Origin: Rossellomorea vietnamensis
GTDB taxonomy: Bacteria; Bacillota; Bacilli; Bacillales; Bacillaceae_B
Reading direction: 5' to 3'
NCBI RefSeq assembly: GCF_025398035.1
Contig: NZ_CP104558.1
Location: forward strand, 4,412,001 to 4,476,000
DNA: 64,000 nt
Shown here: piece after piece, positions 45,163-53,046 of the stretch
Numbering within the stretch: position 1 is the first letter of the stretch
Layout of the letters: each line of letters opens with the position of its first letter
Made by a program: the position numbers and the translations under genes
Notes under the pieces: model-generated
What the model was told of the DNA's origin: nothing
Databases searched by the model: none
The model's input: the letters and a program-made list of their open reading frames with translations, nothing else

Positions 45163-45406
45163 AGTGTCCTCCTGCACCAGGAGTCATCATAAAGGTCGTC
45201 CAATAAGTAAAACCTGCAAAGAACACTGTTAAGTAGGCACCGAAAACATAAATATACATGCGTTCGGACAGTTTTAAATAGCTAAGCATAATGAAGAATC
45301 CAGTTTGGCCTAAAAAGATTAATGATGTCGTGGTCATATCACCAAGATAGAACATGACGGCAAAAATACCAGTCCAAAACCCAAGAACTCTAAACATACG
45401 ATCCAT
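45161..45406 (-). CDS. yqgY: DUF2626 membrane protein YqgY
   Basis: 81-aa DUF2626 protein with about three membrane segments and C-terminal GAGGH. Length, position and N-terminus (MDRMFRVLGFWTG) equal B. subtilis YqgY. ATG 45406 follows AAAGGAGGG on the minus strand; in-frame upstream codons to 45439 do not. Function unknown. Confidence 0.88.
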   Translation of the reverse strand: MDRMFRVLGFWTGIFAVMFYLGDMTTTSLIFLGQTGFFIMLSYLKLSERMYIYVFGAYLTVFFAGFTYWTTFMMTPGAGGH

Positions 45407-45682
45407 ATGTAACCCTCCTTTGCACCCTAAGTCCATCACTCAATATTATAAATGAATACTACCATAAAAGTAAATATGTGTTTGAAGTTAGTTTGTGACG
45501 AATGCTTGTTAACTAAACATGAAACTTTCATTCACTCTATTCTTTTCTTAGTATTTTATCCTGAACCATTTTATGTAAAAAATAATCACGAATTTCCAAG
45601 GGATATTACTGTACAAAAGTTATACAACTAATATACAATATGTTTAACGAATGAGAAATTCAATTTTAGGGAGGTCAATAAA

Positions 45683-46063
45683 GTGAACAACCTGACATTT
45701 TTTACTTATCCAAGCTGTACCTCTTGCCGCAAAGCCAAAAAGTGGTTAACCGCACATTCCGTCGATTTTGATGAAAGACATCTATTCAGAGAGACTCCTA
45801 CACATAAAGAGCTAATGGACTTATTATCCTTAACGACAGATGGTCTTGATGAGATACTTGCCACGAGAAGCCAAACGTTCAAAGACTTGGGAAAAGACGT
45901 GAACGATCTGCCGTTATCGGAAGTAATCAAACTAATCATCGATGAACCCAAACTTCTTCGCAGGCCCCTTTTGACAGACGGAAAAAAACTGGTCGTCGGC
46001 TACAATCCAGAAGGACTCCAGAGTTTGGCGAACAAAAACAGATCATTGAAGAAAAGCAGCTAG
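45683..46063 (+). CDS. mgsR: Spx-family stress regulator MgsR
   Basis: 126-aa ArsC/Spx-type regulator that binds RNA polymerase. The redox CxxC is CTSC (residues 12-15) in FFTYPSCTSCRKAK, and the fold ends with LLRRPLLTDGKKLVVGYN. In B. subtilis MgsR (YqgZ) controls part of the general stress regulon; position here is the same. Starts at GTG 45683 with GGGAGG upstream. I did not find a convincing sigma-B promoter. Confidence 0.9.
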   Translation: MNNLTFFTYPSCTSCRKAKKWLTAHSVDFDERHLFRETPTHKELMDLLSLTTDGLDEILATRSQTFKDLGKDVNDLPLSEVIKLIIDEPKLLRRPLLTDGKKLVVGYNPEGLQSLANKNRSLKKSS

Positions 46064-46075
46064 ATGGTTGAATTG

Positions 46076-46114
46076 AAAAAGGCAGGCACTCGAAATTCGA
46101 GTGCCTGCCTTTTT
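46076..46114. terminator. Terminator after mgsR
   Basis: A 19-bp perfect stem (46076-46094 with 46096-46114), ending AAAAAGGCAGG/CCTGCCTTTTT. Confidence 0.93.
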
Positions 46115-46131
46115 CAATGGTTTATTCATTT

Positions 46132-46160
46132 CGCCTCTGGGTAAAGCCCCTCCGCTTTAA
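46132..46160. repeat. Partial palindromic repeat (3' end fragment)
   Basis: CGCCTCTGGGTAAAGCCCC followed by TCCGCTTTAA is repeated with one change at 46381-46409, where it forms the end of a full repeat unit. This copy lacks the matching left arm. Confidence 0.75.
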
Positions 46161-46284
46161 GAGATGTCCAGCTCCGGCGGCTAGCCCCTCGAGGTCACAA
46201 CTGAAAAATCCCATAAGGCAAAAAGCGCCTTTTGGGATTTTCCAGTTGTGCTTGTCGGGGCTAACCAAGCCGCCTCCGCTTTTC
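46161..46284. repeat. Palindromic repeat unit, copy 1
   Basis: About 124 bp. Outer arms GGCGGCT/AGCCGCC and AGCCCC/GGGGCT, then an inner palindrome (CACAACTG ... CAGTTGTG) with AAAGCGCCTTTT at the tip. Conserved framework words TCCAGCT, CTCGAGGTCA, GCTTGTCG and CCTCCGCTTT are shared with copy 2. Recurrent palindrome-rich elements of this kind are familiar from Bacillaceae intergenic regions. Confidence 0.8.
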
Positions 46285-46409
46285 GTCTATCCAGCTGCGG
46301 GGCTTAGAGGCTCGAGGTCATAAGCTAAGGAACCCAAAAAGGCAAAGAGCGCCTTTCCGGGTTCCTCATCTTATGCTTGTCGCCTCTGGGCAAAGCCCCT
46401 CCGCTTTAA
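46285..46409. repeat. Palindromic repeat unit, copy 2
   Basis: About 125 bp with the same framework words as copy 1 but different arms: GGGGCTT/AAGCCCC and AGAGGC/GCCTCT outside, CATAAG ... CTTATG and GGAACCC/GGGTTCC inside. It ends four bases from the tRNA-Gln gene. Confidence 0.8.
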
Positions 46410-46412
46410 ATA

Positions 46413-46484
46413 CTGGGCTAGCTGGATTCGAACCAACGCATGTCGCAGTCAAAGTGCGATGCCTTACCGCTTGGCTATAGCCCA
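46413..46484 (-). tRNA. tRNA-Gln (anticodon UUG)
   Basis: 72-nt cloverleaf on the minus strand: acceptor TGGGCTA/TAGCCCA, anticodon stem TCGCA/TGCGA with loop CTTTGAC (anticodon TTG), T-arm GTTGG-TTCGAAT-CCAGC. U1-A72 and discriminator G73 are glutamine identity elements. CCA is not encoded (GTA follows). Confidence 0.95.
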
Positions 46485-46554
46485 TTGAATCGTCTTTACA
46501 AAATATAGTATGGATGTATTTTAAGGAACTATTCATGTATTGTTAAAAAGTTTT

Positions 46555-47193
46555 TTAAAATGTTTTCGGAATGCATTGTCTATTGTATTGAGGGTTTGGC
46601 CCATATTGATAATAGTATGGAGGGTAATTGAAATATGTTTGCCGTACTGGTGAATGCCTTTCTTGTTCCAGGCAGCCCGGGCCGATATACGTGCCTGGCT
46701 TTACTTTCTCTGTTGTATTGATCCATGCGTTTTCATTCATGCAATAATTTTGAGCCATGACGCTTGAGGGGGTAAGTTTTAAAATATCGGATCCAAGGAC
46801 AACTTCTGGAACGGGAGAATTAAATATAGCGAGTAGGTGGGTATTGTCCTTCCTGGCTTCTTCATAGTGCCACCATCCTTGAGGTACATTCGCCACTTGT
46901 CCCGGCGAAATCCGGTAATTTAATATTTCTTTCGTAAATGGATTAAGTATGGAGACGATGGCTGCGCCGGAAATACAATAGACCAGTTCCGCAGCATTTT
47001 GGTGGTAATGAGGTTCTACAAAGTTATGTTTACTTAAATAGATATCAAGAAGAGAAGTATTGTCCAATGTATTTAGCTGATTTACTCCTAAAACATTGAT
47101 CAGGTTTTGATTATCTTTTTTGAATAGGGGACTTTCATTCACATCAAAAGAGAATTGAGCTTCTGGTGAAGAATAATCCATATATTTCGTCAT
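46555..47193 (-). CDS. Cupin-domain protein, possible spore-associated
   Basis: 212-aa protein with a central cupin barrel (about 50-150): metal-ligand pattern EPHYHQNAAELVY and the second motif PGQVANVPQGWWHYEE. The C-terminal 40 residues are Pro/Tyr-rich (YFNYPPYYYQYGPNPQY), like many spore coat proteins. A sigma-K-like promoter lies upstream (47232-47258, minus). Oxalate-decarboxylase-like chemistry is possible but the substrate is unknown. Start ATG 47193 with GGGAGG upstream. Confidence 0.7.
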   Translation of the reverse strand: MTKYMDYSSPEAQFSFDVNESPLFKKDNQNLINVLGVNQLNTLDNTSLLDIYLSKHNFVEPHYHQNAAELVYCISGAAIVSILNPFTKEILNYRISPGQVANVPQGWWHYEEARKDNTHLLAIFNSPVPEVVLGSDILKLTPSSVMAQNYCMNENAWINTTEKVKPGTYIGPGCLEQERHSPVRQTYFNYPPYYYQYGPNPQYNRQCIPKTF

Positions 47194-47231
47194 GGGAGGG
47201 TCACCACTTTCGAATGGCTGATTTTCTTATT

Positions 47232-47258
47232 TAATATATGGGTGGGCGATTGAAGTGT
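47232..47258 (-). promoter_or_regulatory. Possible sigma-K promoter of the cupin gene
   Basis: On the minus strand AC, 16 bases, then CATATATTA, which fits the loose sigma-K pattern (AC-N16/17-CATANNNTA). Short consensus, so chance is possible. Confidence 0.35.
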
Positions 47259-48108
47259 GAATCGGAAGAGACTTAAAGTTAAAATACTTTCAAAAAAAGA
47301 AGGATTTTGCCAATTAATGTCGTATATTTACTTTAAGAAAATAGAAAGGTGGTGCCAATCCATATTTCACTCAGTCGAATCGTTATCGGAAGTGATGATT
47401 GGAGAAGCGTTCAGCAATGATGCCACAGATGTACATTTGATTCCCAGAACGAAAGATTACTTGATTCAATTCAGAAAGCTCGGGGTACTGGTTCCATTCC
47501 AGACCATAGACCCGGATCAGGCAGACCGCTTGATTGCCCATCTGAAGTTCATGGCCTCCATGGATATCGGAGAAAAGCGTAAGCCCCAAAGCGGCTCCTT
47601 CAGCCTTACTGTAAGAAACACCCCCCTATCTCTCAGAATTTCCACTCTGCCGACCACCCACTTGAAAGAAAGTCTCGTCATACGGATACTCCCACAAAAA
47701 TACCAGATTCCCATTGAAAAAATGTCACTATACCCTTCATCAGCTAAAAAACTTCTTGCACTTCTTATGCATTCCCATGGACTCATCCTGTTTACAGGAC
47801 CGACCGGAAGTGGTAAAACGACGACTTTATATTCCCTCGTGCATCATTGTTCCGTCGCTCTGAACCGGAATGTGATCACCCTTGAGGATCCAGTCGAGAA
47901 GCAGCATGATGAAATGGTGCAGATCCAGGTGAATGAAAAAGCAGGGATTACGTATTCCACGGGATTAAAAGCCATTTTGCGGCATGATCCCGACATCATC
48001 ATGGTGGGGGAAATCCGGGACCGGGAGACGGCAGAGATTGCGATTCGGGCGTCCCTGACAGGGCACCCAGTCATAATAATAGGACCATGCACAAAAGATT
48101 TCTGTTAA
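47257..48108 (+). pseudogene. comGA: comGA, truncated by prophage insertion
   Basis: Traffic ATPase that powers the competence pseudopilus for DNA uptake. Present parts: N-terminal domain (SDVHLIPR-like DATDVHLIPRTKD), MDIGEKRKPQSG, Walker A GPTGSGKTTT, Asp box TLEDPVEKQ, Walker B DPDIIMVGEIRDRETAEIA, and the start of the His box, RASLTGH. After that the frame leaves the family (a normal ComGA continues LVLSTLHT...) and stops about 12 residues later; some 120 C-terminal residues are missing. The start is uncertain (GTG 47257, or ATG 47317). The rest of the comG operon should lie beyond the prophage's other end, outside the window. Confidence 0.88.
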
Positions 48109-48110
48109 TG
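48060..48110. other. Left attachment junction (attL) in comGA
   Basis: ComGA similarity ends after the codons for RASLTGH (about 48063-48070); prophage sequence follows. The exact crossover dinucleotide cannot be fixed without the right junction or an uninterrupted comGA. Confidence 0.7.
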
Positions 48111-48150
48111 TATAAATTAAAGTCGATGTTTTTTTAGGTGGGTGTTAATG

Positions 48151-48810
48151 ATGAAAGATGGTTATAAGGTTTTTATGGATAGGTTCAATATTACGGAAAA
48201 TCAAATGATTGAATTTGGACTTAACGAAACAATTTTCATTCCTAAAAAAGATGTGTATGATGAATGGCGGTTACTGAAGGGGAATATATTCGAAGGCAAA
48301 AATAAAGTTTATGTTCGTGGGTATGGAAGAGATGCTAAAGGGACGCAACTTTACATAAATCTTTATAAAGAATTATTTGGACACAGTCACTTTATAAAGG
48401 ACCCTACAAATAATGCAGAGCCAACAAAACTTTTAAAGAGGTTGACGGGCTTTTCTAGACAAGAAAAGCCAACTACAAAATATAAGCGGATTAGAAATTA
48501 TCAAGTATCCCATATATTTGGAAGAACTAAAAATCCATTTTCTTTTACGGCTCCCTGGAACATTGTATATGTACCCAAAATCATGGATCCATTTACCGGA
48601 CATGAAAGTAAAGGCGAATTAACAAATGAGTTTCAAAGACAATTTCTAGAGAGGTTTTATGACTTTTATCAGGAATATATTGAAGATTTTAATATGATAA
48701 TGCAGGAGCTTGAGCCTAGGCTGATGCATTACCTTTATAAAGAAGACGATGTGATAAGTAAAAAGTTTAAGGAGGACGCGCTCCAGCAGTTTAGTCCAAT
48801 AATTCTCTAA
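48151..48810 (+). CDS. HNH-like endonuclease candidate next to attL
   Basis: 219-aa protein. A stretch near the middle has spaced residues His121 (VSHIFGR), Asn137 (APWNIVYVP) and His151 (FTGHES), which fits an H-N-H nuclease core without zinc-binding cysteines; this is inference from spacing. It lies between the attachment site and the integrase, converging on the latter, a place where prophages often carry accessory genes. ATG 48151 follows AGGTGGG. Alternative: unrelated unknown protein. Confidence 0.5.
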   Translation: MKDGYKVFMDRFNITENQMIEFGLNETIFIPKKDVYDEWRLLKGNIFEGKNKVYVRGYGRDAKGTQLYINLYKELFGHSHFIKDPTNNAEPTKLLKRLTGFSRQEKPTTKYKRIRNYQVSHIFGRTKNPFSFTAPWNIVYVPKIMDPFTGHESKGELTNEFQRQFLERFYDFYQEYIEDFNMIMQELEPRLMHYLYKEDDVISKKFKEDALQQFSPIIL

Positions 48811-48815
48811 TCAGA

Positions 48816-48860
48816 CTTACTAAAGAAAAAGCCCAGAAAAAGGTACTGGGCTTTAGTAAG
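48816..48860. terminator. Bidirectional terminator HNH-like gene/int
   Basis: CTTACTAAAG (48816-48825) pairs with CTTTAGTAAG (48851-48860) and AAAGCCCAG with CTGGGCTTT inside, between convergent genes. Confidence 0.9.
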
Positions 48861-48871
48861 GATATTTATAT

Positions 48872-50323
48872 TTAATAAAACTCTACTTCTTTTATTTCCA
48901 AACAATCAGGTTTCAACTGATCACTAACCCTATCCACAATGATTCTTTTTGCAAACATCTGTAGAAGCATTTTTTTCTCGAGAGCGTCAAGCTGATTCCA
49001 GTTTGTCTTTATATCCAGAAGAATTTCAGTAAGGTCCACAGAGCTCATTTTTTCTCCAGATGGTTGGAGGGAGCTCAGCTGCTTATTTACATCCTCTTCT
49101 TTAGTATTTTCCTCATCCATTCGGATAGAGAAATCTTCGTCACTAATCATTTCATTTACCCAAGCATATTGCCATTTTTTCCTTCGCTTCTCTATTTCCT
49201 TTAGTTCCTTTTTTAACAAATTCAACTTATCTTTAGATTCATCAATTTCATCCATTTTCGTAAGGTCGTTTATGATTTCTGGATTTATTTCAAATGTATC
49301 CAGATATTTAATAAATTGAGTTTCTAAATAACGCTCAGACATTTGTCTCTGATCACATTCGCCTACTCTACTTTTGGAGCAATAATATGACCTTATTTTA
49401 TATTCTGTAGATCCTCTTTTATAATTGCCATACTTCCCTGTAAGAGGAGAACCACAACGGGCACATTTAGCGGTACCTGAGAATATAAATTTACTGGTAG
49501 CAGCTCTCGGATGAATAACCCTTCTACTTTTAAATATACTTTGAACATTGTTAAATATCTCTTTTGTGACGATAGGAGGATGGGTGTTTTCGATTTCAAA
49601 ATAATTTTCTTTATTTACCCTGAAATTATACCTCATGGTTCCTATATACGTAGGGTTAGTGAGGACGTATTTTATCTTAAAATCGCTCCATGGCGAATTT
49701 GTTTTCGTTCGGATTTGCAATCGATTTAATTCAACAGCGATACTTCTCGCACCTTTACCCTCAATGTAATAATTAAAGATCCTTTGCACAGTTAAAGCTT
49801 CCTCCTCATTTATTTTAAGCGACTTGTTTTCTTTATCTAAGTCATATCCATAAGGCGCCTGGTTAATCACCCAGTTCCCCTCACGAGCCTTTTGTTCCAT
49901 ACCCATGCGTATTCTTTCTCCGGTATTTTCTCTCTCCCATTGAGCTAATGCAGCTACTATAGTTATGAACATTCTACCCATTGCAGTGGTCGTATCGTAT
50001 ACTTCTGTGGCTGATTTGAATTTACAATCGTTTTTATCGAAGGTCTCCAAAATGTTATATAGATCACGAACTGATCTCGTCAAACGATCCAGGCGGTAAA
50101 CCAAGACACAATCAATTAAATTTTGCTCAATGTGCTTCATCATTCTTTCCAGATTCGGTCTATTCGTATCTTTAGCACTGTATCCATCATCAATATAGAT
50201 TTCGAATATATCCCATCCCTGGGAGACACAGTACGCTTTTAAGCGGTCTGTTTGGGCCCGGATAGAATATCCCTCTGAAGCTTGCTCAGTTGTACTAACA
50301 CGTACATATACTGCTGCTTTCAT
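48872..50323 (-). CDS. int: Large serine recombinase (prophage integrase)
   Basis: 483-aa large serine integrase. Resolvase catalytic domain (about 1-150) with nucleophile Ser10 in YVRVSTTEQ and the arginine motif YRLDRLTRS; recombinase domain (about 160-270, APYGYDLDKENKSL); zinc ribbon with CARCGSPL and YYCSKSRVGEC (about 300-345); coiled-coil (370-430) of the type that controls integration versus excision. Overall resembles A118-type integrases. It lies 66 bases downstream of immA on the same strand with no terminator or clear promoter between, so the two are probably co-transcribed. Starts at ATG 50323 with AAAGGAAG upstream. Confidence 0.95.
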   Translation of the reverse strand: MKAAVYVRVSTTEQASEGYSIRAQTDRLKAYCVSQGWDIFEIYIDDGYSAKDTNRPNLERMMKHIEQNLIDCVLVYRLDRLTRSVRDLYNILETFDKNDCKFKSATEVYDTTTAMGRMFITIVAALAQWERENTGERIRMGMEQKAREGNWVINQAPYGYDLDKENKSLKINEEEALTVQRIFNYYIEGKGARSIAVELNRLQIRTKTNSPWSDFKIKYVLTNPTYIGTMRYNFRVNKENYFEIENTHPPIVTKEIFNNVQSIFKSRRVIHPRAATSKFIFSGTAKCARCGSPLTGKYGNYKRGSTEYKIRSYYCSKSRVGECDQRQMSERYLETQFIKYLDTFEINPEIINDLTKMDEIDESKDKLNLLKKELKEIEKRRKKWQYAWVNEMISDEDFSIRMDEENTKEEDVNKQLSSLQPSGEKMSSVDLTEILLDIKTNWNQLDALEKKMLLQMFAKRIIVDRVSDQLKPDCLEIKEVEFY

Positions 50324-50389
50324 ACAATCACTTCCTTTAAAACTAAATTACTCATAAATTATGAACAAAAAAATAGCGATCTTGGTAAT

Positions 50390-50878
50390 TTAATAAAAGT
50401 TCCTTGCCAGATGGTTCCTTCGAATAATCTGCTCCAATCGTTCCTCACATAGTTCTGGAGAGACAAGGAATATATCTGACATTTGTTTAATAACATCACA
50501 ATCATTCAGGGGAATGTATTTGATCATGTGATAGGGGATAGCTGCGTATTGAGTGAAATGATGTGCGTCCCATTCTTGGAGCTCTCTAAAAGAAGCTGGC
50601 ATAATGGTTTGAACTCCGGAATGCCTCAAGATATGGCATAACTCATGAAAGAAAATTTCTCTGTGTTTTTCAATAGGTTCTCTACTATCGATTACAATGT
50701 CTTGATATCTACCGATGACATGGAAGCTACTTGGGATAGGTTTTCTCTTTACATAAATGCCTAGGAACCTACATATTCGCTCCTCACTTATTAAACTTGG
50801 GGTGGTTATTCCTAACTTCATGTAGAACCTAGAAACCCAATCTTCTAATCCGGTGGTCCTGTATGTTAATTGGTACAT
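50390..50878 (-). CDS. immA: ImmA/IrrE-family metalloprotease
   Basis: 162-aa zinc metalloprotease that in related elements cleaves the phage repressor to trigger induction. The zinc motif HELCH (HExxH) lies in IFFHELCHILRHSG near residue 80, with a downstream acidic EWDAHHFTQYAAIP that gives the third ligand. ATG 50878 follows GAGGTGAG. Normally its gene is adjacent to the repressor gene; here 7.7 kb of cargo lies between. Its promoter overlaps a LexA box. Confidence 0.9.
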   Translation of the reverse strand: MYQLTYRTTGLEDWVSRFYMKLGITTPSLISEERICRFLGIYVKRKPIPSSFHVIGRYQDIVIDSREPIEKHREIFFHELCHILRHSGVQTIMPASFRELQEWDAHHFTQYAAIPYHMIKYIPLNDCDVIKQMSDIFLVSPELCEERLEQIIRRNHLARNFY

Positions 50879-50896
50879 TTTGCTCACCTCGGTAAC

Positions 50897-50925
50897 ATTA
50901 TACAAACATATGTTCGTATTTTCAA
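50897..50925 (-). promoter_or_regulatory. Sigma-A promoter of immA-int with embedded LexA box
   Basis: On the minus strand TTGAAA (50925-50920), 17-base spacer, TATAAT (50902-50897). The spacer contains CGAACATATGTTTG (50916-50903), a perfect match to the Bacillus LexA/SOS consensus CGAACRNRYGTTYG. LexA would block the promoter until DNA damage. Confidence 0.88.
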
Positions 50926-51119
50926 CAAAAAGCAATAGAGGCGTAAAATTATCCAAACATTTATGAAGGTATAAAAATGGGGAATAGGTTTAGTTGGGAG
51001 AATAGAATGAGATATCTCTAGCTATGTTAAAAATGGTATAAATGTATTATTATAGAATTGGAATATTTTCCTTTGTGAAAAACTACATAAAGAACATTTT
51101 GAGAGTTGGCGATGAAAAA

Positions 51120-52109
51120 ATGATTTATCAAAAATATACTGAAGTATTGTTGAGGTTACATGAATCTTACCATCAATTAGTTTTAATGAAATTCAATAAT
51201 GTTGAAGATTTTAATACTGATTATTGGTTAACCCAAATAGATGAGCAATTTAGAGATAAGATATTATTTACCCGTTACCAAGCCCTAGATAACACATACT
51301 ATTTTAAGCCTCAATTCAAGTTTTACGATTCAAAAAAATACGGGGTCTTCTTTATTGAATATAGGAGTTATACGGGTAAAATATCGAAGAACATTTTCAA
51401 CAATACTGTTAAATATATTTCTTATTTGAAAAGGACATTTTATGACGAAAAGTTGGAAGAAAAACTAAGTAATTTAGTAAAACCTAATTCTAATAATCAG
51501 TTTTGGAATGCAAAACAATCATTGTTTGATTTTTATGTTTCTACTGGAAATAGATATCACAATTTATATGGTGGGGATGCAACTCATTATAATTTAATTC
51601 TAGACTTGCTAGAACATTCAAATTACATTAACTGTCTTAGAATATGGAGAGGTGATGACATAATTGATTTAATTGAAGACGATGATGAGAGAGATGCATT
51701 AACAACGTTATCACTTTTAATGTTTGAACAGGAAGTTAATTACGGAAGATATGAATTTCAACAAAATACCAACTTTTTTAAAGATGAGTCTAAGAAAAAA
51801 TACTATAGATCTAGAGACATGCTAATGGGATTTATAAATATGGCATTTTCTGATACTAAGCGATTTAATGATTATCCTCATTGGGAGAAAGCAAACAATC
51901 AAAAAGCTTACCCCCATTTTGGAAAAGGCGAAAAATTAGGTTTTAAGAATTTAAATGATAGTTATTTAGTGTACTTTACTGAATTTAATAAAGAGAAAAA
52001 GTATAAGGATGTAAAATCACTCATGGAAGTAAATAATTATTTGTTTGAGTTTAGAAGTTTTGTTCGTAATTCTGGTCAGAACCCACATTTTAATGGACTG
52101 ACTTTGTAG
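51120..52109 (+). CDS. Unknown cargo protein 1
   Basis: 329-aa protein (355 if it starts at ATG 51042) that I do not recognise. It is soluble, rich in Tyr, Phe, Asn and Lys, with no signal peptide, membrane segment or recognisable catalytic motif; the middle holds LYGGDATHYNLILDLLEHSNY and an acidic DLIEDDDERDAL. Neither candidate start has a good ribosome site. First gene of the AT-rich cargo block, opposite in direction to immA and 146 bases before the HNH gene. Confidence 0.6.
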   Translation: MIYQKYTEVLLRLHESYHQLVLMKFNNVEDFNTDYWLTQIDEQFRDKILFTRYQALDNTYYFKPQFKFYDSKKYGVFFIEYRSYTGKISKNIFNNTVKYISYLKRTFYDEKLEEKLSNLVKPNSNNQFWNAKQSLFDFYVSTGNRYHNLYGGDATHYNLILDLLEHSNYINCLRIWRGDDIIDLIEDDDERDALTTLSLLMFEQEVNYGRYEFQQNTNFFKDESKKKYYRSRDMLMGFINMAFSDTKRFNDYPHWEKANNQKAYPHFGKGEKLGFKNLNDSYLVYFTEFNKEKKYKDVKSLMEVNNYLFEFRSFVRNSGQNPHFNGLTL

Positions 52110-52255
52110 AGAATTTATGTGGAGGATGGATTCATTAAGATGAGATGTAAATGTTCAATTTAAAAAGCGTATTTCCCTTTAGTGACATTGAATTTATCCA
52201 GTGTTTTAAAATCGTTTATAAGGCTTAATGAAATAGAAATGGAGTATGGGGATTA

Positions 52256-53023
52256 ATGAATTTCAATAAAGAGGAACAGATTAAGAAACCTAATACAGTG
52301 AAAAAGAGGAACCCTAAATGGGAGAGAGACGAGTTAATTTTAGCTTTGGAATTATACTTTAGACATAATCCCAACACAATAAGTGCAAAGCACCAAGAAG
52401 TATTGAAACTAAGCAAAATACTAAATTCACTTCCTATACATGGCATCTCACCTGAATACGTAAATTTCAGAAACCCAAATGGTGTGTATATGAAAATGAG
52501 CAACTTTTTGAGGCTCGACCCTAATTATAAGGGTAAGGGTTTAGAAAGAGGATCAAAATTAGAAGAAGACGTATGGAATGAATTTTATTCCAATAAATCA
52601 AAACTTCGAGATTTAGCTACAAACATTAAAGCAAGTGTTGAATCTAAGAAGGAAGAAATAAAATTTCCTATTAACGAAGAAGAGGAAGAAGTTTTTCCTG
52701 AAGGAAAGATCCTATTTAGAGTTCATAAATTGCGAGAAAGAAATGTTGGGGCTGTTAAAAAGAAAAAACAACAGGCACTCGAAAATAATGAACTTTATTG
52801 TGAAATATGCCAGTTTGATTTTTTCAAAACATACGGAGAAATTGGGAAAGGTTTCATTGAATGTCACCATACTATACCGGTATCTGAATATACTGAGAAG
52901 AATAATACAAGGTTACAAGATTTAATTTTGGTCTGTTCAAATTGTCATAGAATGTTGCATAGAAGAAGGCCATGGCTTAATAAAGGTGATTTGATGAAGT
53001 TGATGGAGAAATCTTCAAAATAA
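52256..53023 (+). CDS. HNH endonuclease, McrA-like
   Basis: 255-aa predicted DNA endonuclease. The N-terminal half carries a conserved helical domain (RNPKWERDELILALELYFRH, FRNPNGVYMKMSNFLRLDP) found in restriction-type HNH proteins. The C-terminal ββα-metal HNH contains CEIC (about 182-185), ECHHTIPVSEY, and CSNCHRMLH, giving zinc cysteines and catalytic His. This is typical of McrA-like modification-dependent (type IV) restriction enzymes, but no SRA or other modified-base reader is visible. Starts at ATG 52256; 23 bases before the next nuclease gene. Confidence 0.82.
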   Translation: MNFNKEEQIKKPNTVKKRNPKWERDELILALELYFRHNPNTISAKHQEVLKLSKILNSLPIHGISPEYVNFRNPNGVYMKMSNFLRLDPNYKGKGLERGSKLEEDVWNEFYSNKSKLRDLATNIKASVESKKEEIKFPINEEEEEVFPEGKILFRVHKLRERNVGAVKKKKQQALENNELYCEICQFDFFKTYGEIGKGFIECHHTIPVSEYTEKNNTRLQDLILVCSNCHRMLHRRRPWLNKGDLMKLMEKSSK

Positions 53024-53046
53024 CTTTGCTCTCATTAGGAGGAAAC

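Noticed and set aside
45480..45682. Sigma-B promoter for mgsR
   Set aside because: Expected from B. subtilis, but no GTTT-N13/15-GGGTAT pair could be found.
47281..47308. Possible ComK boxes upstream of comGA
   Set aside because: The AAAA-N5-TTTT pattern is met only imperfectly (AAAATACTTTCAA and AAAGAAGGATTTT), and the spacing to a promoter is unclear.
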